DNA of 8,913 nt, taken from Symbiobacteriaceae bacterium. Lineage in GTDB: Bacteria; Bacillota_E; Symbiobacteriia; Symbiobacteriales; Symbiobacteriaceae. The stretch lies in the NCBI GenBank assembly GCA_027356675.1, contig DAHVXO010000236.1, forward strand, positions 1-8,913, written 5' to 3'. The translations under genes and the position numbers were made by a program. Under the pieces are notes generated by a model that worked only from the letters and a program-made list of their open reading frames with translations, was not told the DNA's origin and searched no databases. Positions 5,251 through 8,913 of the stretch are shown one piece after another. The first letter of the stretch is position 1. Each line of letters begins with the position of its first letter.

Positions 5251-5958
5251 TTACGGGCGGCGGGGCGATGGTGTCGGGGTCGCCGGCGCCCCCAGCGGAC
5301 CCGGGCGAATGGGTGTCTGCGGTTCCTGACCCATGGGCTCTTGCGGCGCCGGACCCTGGCCGGGCCGGGTCAGCGACGGACTCTCCGGCCCTTCGCCCTG
5401 GTCGAAGAGGCGGTACTTGTCTGCCAGCTGGATCTGCCAGAGCCGGTGGATCGGCATCTGGTAGAGCGTCGGTTCGATGCGCCGATCGCCCTTTCCGATT
5501 GGGTACATCCAGATCGCCGGCTCGGTCACGATCCCCTCATGCATCCGCACGCCTATGTAGATCGAATCCCGGTACCCCTTCTTGTAGCAGATGACCGTCA
5601 ACTGCCCGTGCAGTTCCGCCAGCAACTGCTCCAGCCTGGGGTTGCGGAAGACCGGAGCGTCGATTGCAGGTGCCACGCCCTGGGCGTTGGTCTCGACCCG
5701 GTCGCCGCTCTCGCCCACGGCGCACCCGGCCCCGGGGATGCCCTTCTGTGTGATGGCGTCCACGACGGAGATATGCAACTTCGCCGTCTTGACGCCCAGT
5801 ACCCGCCAGTAGGCCCGGCGGATCATGCCGGCTGGCTGTGGCACGCCTTTTCCCTCGGACGCCTCCGTCACCTGATACCCTGCCAATCCACCGGCGATGA
5901 CCAACACTAGCACCACCGCCAGCCACTTGATGCGCGTCACGCTTCTCCCCCTCTTCAC
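5251..5958 (-). CDS. Membrane-anchored exported protein with Pro-rich C-terminus, function unknown
   Basis: I do not recognise this protein. The 235-residue product has a basic N-terminus and one hydrophobic segment at about 12-30 (KWLAVVLVLVIAGGLAGY), a signal anchor or signal peptide. Residues 58-100 (AKLHISVVDAITQKGIPGAGCAVGESGDRVETNAQG) resemble the carboxypeptidase-regulatory-like beta-sandwich seen in secreted proteins, a weak similarity by eye. A mixed region with ICYKKGYRDSIYIGV follows. The last 45 residues are a Pro/Gln/Gly-rich, probably unstructured tail. The first start is GTG 5958, 3 nt after the SpoIID-like gene's stop. GTG 5940 (codon 7) has a better SD (GAGGGGGAG) and may be the real start. 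Tight spacing puts it in an operon with the SpoIID-domain gene, so a role at the cell envelope or in sporulation is likely but unproven. Confidence 0.75.
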   Translation of the reverse strand: MKRGRSVTRIKWLAVVLVLVIAGGLAGYQVTEASEGKGVPQPAGMIRRAYWRVLGVKTAKLHISVVDAITQKGIPGAGCAVGESGDRVETNAQGVAPAIDAPVFRNPRLEQLLAELHGQLTVICYKKGYRDSIYIGVRMHEGIVTEPAIWMYPIGKGDRRIEPTLYQMPIHRLWQIQLADKYRLFDQGEGPESPSLTRPGQGPAPQEPMGQEPQTPIRPGPLGAPATPTPSPRRP

Positions 5959-5961
5959 GTC

Positions 5962-6579
5962 TTACCCCGGCAGCGACATGAGCGAACGGCCCTGATAGTA
6001 CCACTGCAAGATCCGGAGCATGTTGTAGCCCTGATCGGCCCAGTATTGCGTGCCCCACTGGGACATCATGTTGGCGTTGCGGTACTCCCAGTTCGGTCCG
6101 CCCTCGTATCCCGCGCGGTAGTTGAGCTCTACAATCGTACCGTCGGGCGCCGTGTAGGCCACGTTCCGGGTGCGCTGGTAGGCTTCGTTGGCTGTCGCAA
6201 AGCGGTTTCCCTCGCGATAAGTCTGGAAGTTGGTCGTGTTGTCCAGGTCAAACTCCCAACCATCCAAAATGGTCGGGTGGAGGACATGATACCAGGCGAA
6301 CATCTTCACCGCCATGGCGCCGGCCTGGAGCGCCTCCTGCTGCCAGGACGGGATCCACTCGTTGGGCAGCGAATCGTACACGTAATTCTCGAAGGGGACC
6401 GTCTTCACGTAGATGATACGGCCGCGCGGGTTTGGCTCCCCGTTCGGCCGCGCCTCCCGGATCGCGACTCGGATCGCTGTGGGATAGGGCGTGTTGTAGA
6501 TCGTCTGGTTCTCGGCCAGGGCGCTGGTCGGACTCATTGCCAGGGTAAACAACAGGACCAGAGACAGGATGCGCTTCAC
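5962..6579 (-). CDS. Exported SpoIID/LytB-domain protein, short form
   Basis: The 205-residue product has a signal peptide (MKRILSLVLLFTLAMSPTSALA, cleavage near 22). A SpoIID domain follows: VKTVPFENYVYDSLPNEWIPSWQQEAL (58-84), QAGAMAVKMFAWYHV (85-99), and the C-terminal MSQWGTQYWADQGYNMLRILQWYYQG (172-197). The last matches the family pattern M-S-Q-x-G, then A-x-x-G, then I-L-x-x-Y-Y. SpoIID is a lytic transglycosylase that trims denuded peptidoglycan during engulfment. The Glu of the P-N-E motif, catalytic in the Bacillus protein, is kept as Glu74. At 205 residues it is well short of classical SpoIID (about 340) and is close to a lone domain. Start is GTG 6579 with GGGGGG upstream; a better SD, AAGGAG at 6611-6606, precedes an in-frame ATC instead. 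It probably acts outside the membrane on the cell wall; whether it is the sporulation SpoIID or a paralogue cannot be told here. Confidence 0.82.
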   Translation of the reverse strand: MKRILSLVLLFTLAMSPTSALAENQTIYNTPYPTAIRVAIREARPNGEPNPRGRIIYVKTVPFENYVYDSLPNEWIPSWQQEALQAGAMAVKMFAWYHVLHPTILDGWEFDLDNTTNFQTYREGNRFATANEAYQRTRNVAYTAPDGTIVELNYRAGYEGGPNWEYRNANMMSQWGTQYWADQGYNMLRILQWYYQGRSLMSLPG

Positions 6580-6635
6580 GGCTGACCCCCCGATTGAGAT
6601 GAACTCTCCTTAATCTCTCCGCACCCGGCGCCGGG
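6580..6635 (-). other. Short intergenic spacer with 12-bp palindrome
   Basis: CCCGGCGCCGGG (6624-6635) directly abuts the stop codon of the cupredoxin-like gene on the minus strand. It is a perfect 12-bp palindrome but leaves almost no loop and has no U-tract, so termination here is doubtful. AAGGAG at 6611-6606 is the strongest SD in the gap. The lipoprotein and SpoIID-domain genes are probably cotranscribed across it. Confidence 0.4.
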
Positions 6636-7094
6636 CTATTCCACTTTTAACGTGCCAACCAGGGATGTCTCCGGCTCGCCGGGCGCGTCCGAGTACAGTG
6701 GCCAGTCACCCTTTTCGCCGGCCGTAAACTCAACGTAGGACTCCTCGCCCGGCCCCAGGGTACGCGTGACAATGCCGTAACGGGGGATGATGACGTTGTG
6801 CGCGGCGGTGCCCGCGTTGCGGACGTGGATGCGCACTTGGCCGCCCACCTTGGCCGGGATGATCTGCGGTCGGAAGCCGCCCTCCGTGATGGTCAGGTCG
6901 ACAATGCCCGTCTTGCCCGCCATCTGCAGGGCGATGGGGACCGGCGCCTCCTGCATGGCCAGAATCTCCGGACCGGATGGGGTGGAGTCGGCCTTCGCAC
7001 CCGCGGCCGGCTGCTCGGCGTGGCGCCCCGGGCCGCCGCCCGCCCCGCAGCCGGTTATCATCAGCATTAGTAGAACCAGGCAGACCGCGCGCAT
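6636..7094 (-). CDS. Cupredoxin-like lipoprotein lacking most copper ligands
   Basis: The 152-residue product opens with a lipoprotein signal, MRAVCLVLLMLMITGC, whose lipobox ITGC puts the lipidated Cys at 16. A low-complexity linker follows to about residue 60. A cupredoxin-type beta-sandwich then runs from 62 to 152: ITEGGFRPQIIPAKVGGQVRIHVRN (69-93), AAHNVIIP (97-104), and GDWPLYSDAPGEPETSLVGTLKVE (129-152). In copper-binding relatives the last segment reads Y-C-x-x-P-G-H-x-x-x-x-M-x-G. Here Cys is Ser135, His is Glu140 and Met is Leu145; only His99 remains. It probably does not bind copper as a blue-copper protein. It should sit on the outer face of the membrane. The ATG at 7094 has GAGGAG 9 nt upstream. 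It is the first gene of a probable operon with the SpoIID-domain gene (56-nt gap) and the Pro-rich protein gene. Confidence 0.82.
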   Translation of the reverse strand: MRAVCLVLLMLMITGCGAGGGPGRHAEQPAAGAKADSTPSGPEILAMQEAPVPIALQMAGKTGIVDLTITEGGFRPQIIPAKVGGQVRIHVRNAGTAAHNVIIPRYGIVTRTLGPGEESYVEFTAGEKGDWPLYSDAPGEPETSLVGTLKVE

Positions 7095-7136
7095 GATCCA
7101 CGACTCCTCTCACCGCAAGTCTTTCCCTGTGGGGTG

Positions 7137-7170
7137 AAAAAAACGCGCCCCCTGCGAGGAGGGGCGCGTT
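7137..7170 (-). terminator. Intrinsic terminator pointing toward the cupredoxin-like gene
   Basis: AACGCGCCCC (7142-7151) and GGGGCGCGTT (7161-7170) form a 10-bp perfect stem. Read on the minus strand it is followed by a run of seven U (7143-7137), a textbook intrinsic terminator. It ends 42 nt before the cupredoxin-like ATG. No minus-strand gene ends just upstream, since the neighbour there is the plus-strand aminotransferase. It either stops antisense transcription coming through the aminotransferase or is a leader attenuator of the lipoprotein operon. On the plus strand the same hairpin would fall upstream of, or in, the aminotransferase leader. Confidence 0.85.
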
Positions 7171-7196
7171 GAACGCCGAATATCGTGGAGGTGTAA

Positions 7197-7229
7197 ATGG
7201 TCCCTGCGGAGGAGGAACTCAGCCCGTGA
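7197..7229 (+). CDS. 10-codon leader mini-cistron overlapping the aminotransferase start
   Basis: ATG at 7197 is preceded by GGAGGTG at ideal spacing and encodes MVPAEEELSP before TGA at 7227-7229. That stop overlaps the aminotransferase GTG (7226-7228) as GTGA. The mini-cistron contains the GGAGGAGG that serves as SD for the downstream gene, so translation of one should affect the other. It lacks the run of a single amino acid that marks classical attenuator peptides. It may be a coupling device rather than a functional peptide, or chance. Confidence 0.45.
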   Translation: MVPAEEELSP

Positions 7230-8392
7230 CCAAGCCCCAGCGCCTGCAGCAACTCGCCGCCGCCGTCTTCACCACCATGGATGAGGCACGCAAGGCAAAG
7301 CTCGCATCCGGCACCGACGTCATCAATCTCTCCATCGGCAGCCCCGACCTGCCCCCGGCGCCGCACATCGTCGAGGCGCTGGCCGCAGGCGTGCGCAACC
7401 TGGGCAACTACGGCTATCCCATGCGGGACCTGCCGGTCTTCCGGCAGGCGGTCGCACACTGGTACCGGCAGCGGTTCGGCGTGGTGGTCGACCCCGAATC
7501 CCAGGTGGTTGGCCTCACGGGCTCACAAGAGGGCCTGGCGCACATCGCACAGTCCGTGACTGACCCCGGGGACTTGGTGCTGGTGCCCGACCCGGGCTAC
7601 CCGATCTATACGGCTGGTCCTGTGCTGGCTGGGGCCGAACTCTATCCGGTGCCGCTGGCCGCCGAACGGGGCTTCCTGCCCGACCTCGAGGCTCTGCCGG
7701 CGGAGGTGAAGCAGCGGGCCAAGCTGCTCCTGCTTAACTATCCCGGCAATCCACTGGCGGCCGTGGTGCGACCAGGATTCTACGAAAGCGTTGTTGTCTT
7801 CGCCCGCCGGTACGGCGTGGCCGTGCTCCACGACGCAGCTTACAGTGAGTTGACCTTCGATGGCTACCGGCCCCCCAGCTTCCTACAGACCCCCGGGGCT
7901 ACGGACGTAGGCCTTGAGTTCAACTCGCTCTCGAAGACCTTCAACATGGCCGGTGCCCGCATCGCTTACGCCATCGGCAACGCAAGCCTGATCGGGCAAC
8001 TCGCTGAGGTGAAGAGCCACCTGGACTACGGCATCTTTCGCCCGATTCAGGAGGCGGCCATTGCCGCCCTGACGGGCCCGCAGGATTGCGTCCGGGAGAT
8101 GGCGGCCACCTACGAACGGCGCCGCAACGTGCTGGTGGATGGACTGACCCGGGTTGGCTGGGCGCTGCCCCGCCCAAAGGCCACCATGTTCTGCTGGGCA
8201 CCCATCCCGCCCGGCTGGGGTTCCAGCCTGGACTTCGCCATGGCCGTGCTAGAGCAGGCCGGGGTGACCATCGTCCCCGGCAGTGGCTTCGGCGCCATGG
8301 GCGAAGGCTACGTCCGCATCGCCCTGGTGCAGAGCGAGGAGCGCCTGGCGGAGGCCGTCGAGCGCATCGGGCGCAGCGGGGTGATCAAGTAG
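7226..8392 (+). CDS. Class I/II PLP-dependent aminotransferase (DapL/AspC-like)
   Basis: From GTG 7226, with GGAGGAGG 10 nt upstream, the product is 388 residues, normal for fold-type I aminotransferases. Landmarks in order: DVINLSIGSPDLPP (31-44), YGYP (62-65), the phosphate-binding turn TGSQEG (98-103), PDPGYPIY (121-128), NYPGNP (171-176) with the PLP-contacting Asn, HDAAY (202-206) with Asp and Tyr for the pyridine ring, and SLSKTFNMAGAR (234-245) with Lys237 as the PLP lysine. YVRIAL (362-367) carries the Arg364 that binds substrate carboxylate. It resembles enzymes annotated as LL-diaminopimelate aminotransferase or MalY/AspC-like, but the substrate cannot be fixed from sequence alone. 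The frame is open back to 7169, but that region overlaps a terminator hairpin and lacks an SD. It is the only plus-strand gene here, divergent from the lipoprotein operon and convergent with the YceI-family gene. Confidence 0.9.
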   Translation: MTKPQRLQQLAAAVFTTMDEARKAKLASGTDVINLSIGSPDLPPAPHIVEALAAGVRNLGNYGYPMRDLPVFRQAVAHWYRQRFGVVVDPESQVVGLTGSQEGLAHIAQSVTDPGDLVLVPDPGYPIYTAGPVLAGAELYPVPLAAERGFLPDLEALPAEVKQRAKLLLLNYPGNPLAAVVRPGFYESVVVFARRYGVAVLHDAAYSELTFDGYRPPSFLQTPGATDVGLEFNSLSKTFNMAGARIAYAIGNASLIGQLAEVKSHLDYGIFRPIQEAAIAALTGPQDCVREMAATYERRRNVLVDGLTRVGWALPRPKATMFCWAPIPPGWGSSLDFAMAVLEQAGVTIVPGSGFGAMGEGYVRIALVQSEERLAEAVERIGRSGVIK

Positions 8393-8484
8393 TCGGGGGG
8401 ATGCAGAGCGCCGTAACACCCCCGACACCCCCCACGCCTTGGGCAGTCTCGTCGGTGCCATGACGTCATGCCGACATGGCAACC
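8392..8484 (+). terminator. Hairpins between convergent genes
   Basis: Just after the aminotransferase TAG, GTCGGGGG (8392-8399) pairs with CCCCCGAC (8419-8426) across a 19-nt loop. Farther on, TGCCATG (8456-8462) pairs with CATGGCA (8475-8481), extended by GG/CC past a bulge. The perfect 12-bp palindrome CATGACGTCATG (8459-8470) offers an alternative fold. A TTTTT run occurs on the plus strand only at 8500-8504, within the 3' end of the convergent gene. These probably end transcription of one or both genes, but none is a textbook U-tailed terminator. Confidence 0.45.
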
Positions 8485-8492
8485 TCTGTGTG

Positions 8493-8913
8493 TTACTGCT
8501 TTTTCGCCGTGAGCTTCACATCGAGCTTGACCGCCTCGTTCACCGTCAGCATCCCGGCGATGCTGGGGGGCTGTATATTGAAGTCCCCCAGATTGAACTT
8601 GACGCTTGCCGTGAGAACAACGGTACCCCCCTGCAGTGATGCCTTAGCGTCGAAGACGAGGGGCTTATTGGTATTGTGGATTTTCATTTCCCCGGCCAGC
8701 TTGAAGCTGACCTCCTTGCCGTCGCTGGGGATCGTGACCCCGCCCTCGGCACCCTTGACCGTGAACTCGGCGAAGGGATACTTCTGCGACTCCAGACCCT
8801 GGGTCAGGAGCCGGGAATCCCGGCGAGGCTCGTCGCTCTTCAGCGTCCGCAGGTCCACCGTCACCTTCGAGGGCTGGAGCGCCCCACCATCCAGGATCAG
8901 CTCGCCCTGCACT
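8493..8913 (-). CDS. YceI-family lipocalin-like protein, C-terminal part (cut by window edge)
   Basis: The minus-strand frame is open from the window edge to TAA at 8495-8493, giving about 140 residues of the C-terminal part. It follows the YceI pattern: GELILDGGALQPSKVTVDLRTL, then a charged segment DEPRRDSRLL, then SQKYPFAEFTV, and the end GMLTVNEAVKLDVKLTAKK. YceI proteins are about 170-190-residue beta-barrels, usually exported, that bind isoprenoid-type or other hydrophobic ligands; cellular roles are mostly unclear. The GTG at 8912 is only where the window cuts the gene. A missing start of about 35-60 residues, probably with a signal peptide, should lie beyond the edge. Confidence 0.85.
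   Translation of the reverse strand, partial: VQGELILDGGALQPSKVTVDLRTLKSDEPRRDSRLLTQGLESQKYPFAEFTVKGAEGGVTIPSDGKEVSFKLAGEMKIHNTNKPLVFDAKASLQGGTVVLTASVKFNLGDFNIQPPSIAGMLTVNEAVKLDVKLTAKKQ

Noticed and set aside
7169..7225. N-terminal extension of the aminotransferase to 7169
   Set aside because: It would start inside the terminator stem, lacks an SD, and adds 19 Gly-rich residues not expected in the family; GTG 7226 has a good SD.
1..8913. CRISPR array, tRNA/rRNA, insertion sequence or phage genes
   Set aside because: I saw no regularly spaced repeats, no RNA-gene cloverleaf or rRNA sequence, and no transposase or integrase motif in any frame.

Overview
The window looks like chromosomal DNA of a high-GC, spore-forming Firmicute. 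Symbiobacterium or a relative is my best guess, inferred from gene content rather than a database match. A GlpP-type antiterminator, a FadF-type membrane iron-sulfur oxidoreductase and a SpoIID-domain protein sit together in GC-rich DNA. Most genes have good purine-rich Shine-Dalgarno sequences, and several use GTG or TTG starts. All genes except one lie on the minus strand, so the layout below is given by rising coordinate while transcription mostly runs the other way.

Region 1-1674 (minus): the N-terminal half of glpP (cut by the window edge), an intrinsic terminator, then a two-gene operon. This operon holds an ArsC/Spx-family thioredoxin-fold protein and, upstream of it, an alpha/beta-hydrolase. 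The ArsC-like gene is the most striking object here. Its true start is a TTG at 778 with a near-perfect ribosome binding site. Its reading frame crosses an in-frame TGA (740-742) exactly where the family has the first Cys of the CxxC active site. A 7-bp stem with an AGGU loop starts 16 nt after that TGA, as in bacterial SECIS elements. I read it as an ArsC-like selenoprotein (U-S-S-C) that an ordinary gene caller would truncate to 97 residues and strip of its active site. Its operon partner is an alpha/beta-hydrolase with Cys at both the nucleophile and the catalytic-His positions, which is also unusual.

Region 1877-5250 (minus): a fatty-acid/butyrate beta-oxidation pair. These are 3-hydroxybutyryl-CoA dehydrogenase (hbd) and a 683-residue FadF-type electron-transfer oxidoreductase with a membrane cytochrome-like domain, two 4Fe-4S motifs and two CCG domains. 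Each has its own upstream region with inverted repeats that look like operators, so they are probably regulated separately.

Region 5251-7094 (minus): three exported proteins that probably form one operon: a cupredoxin-like lipoprotein that has lost its usual copper ligands, a short SpoIID-domain protein, and a membrane-anchored protein with a Pro-rich tail and no recognised function. A strong hairpin follows the last gene.

Region 7137-8913: an intrinsic terminator pointing toward the lipoprotein gene; a plus-strand class I/II PLP aminotransferase preceded by a 10-codon mini-cistron whose stop overlaps its start; a convergent intergenic region with hairpins; and the C-terminal part of a YceI-family protein running off the window.

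No tRNA, rRNA, CRISPR array, insertion sequence or phage feature was seen. No gene-free stretch exceeds 300 bases; the largest gaps (1675-1876, 2741-2956, 5009-5250) are described in the feature list.
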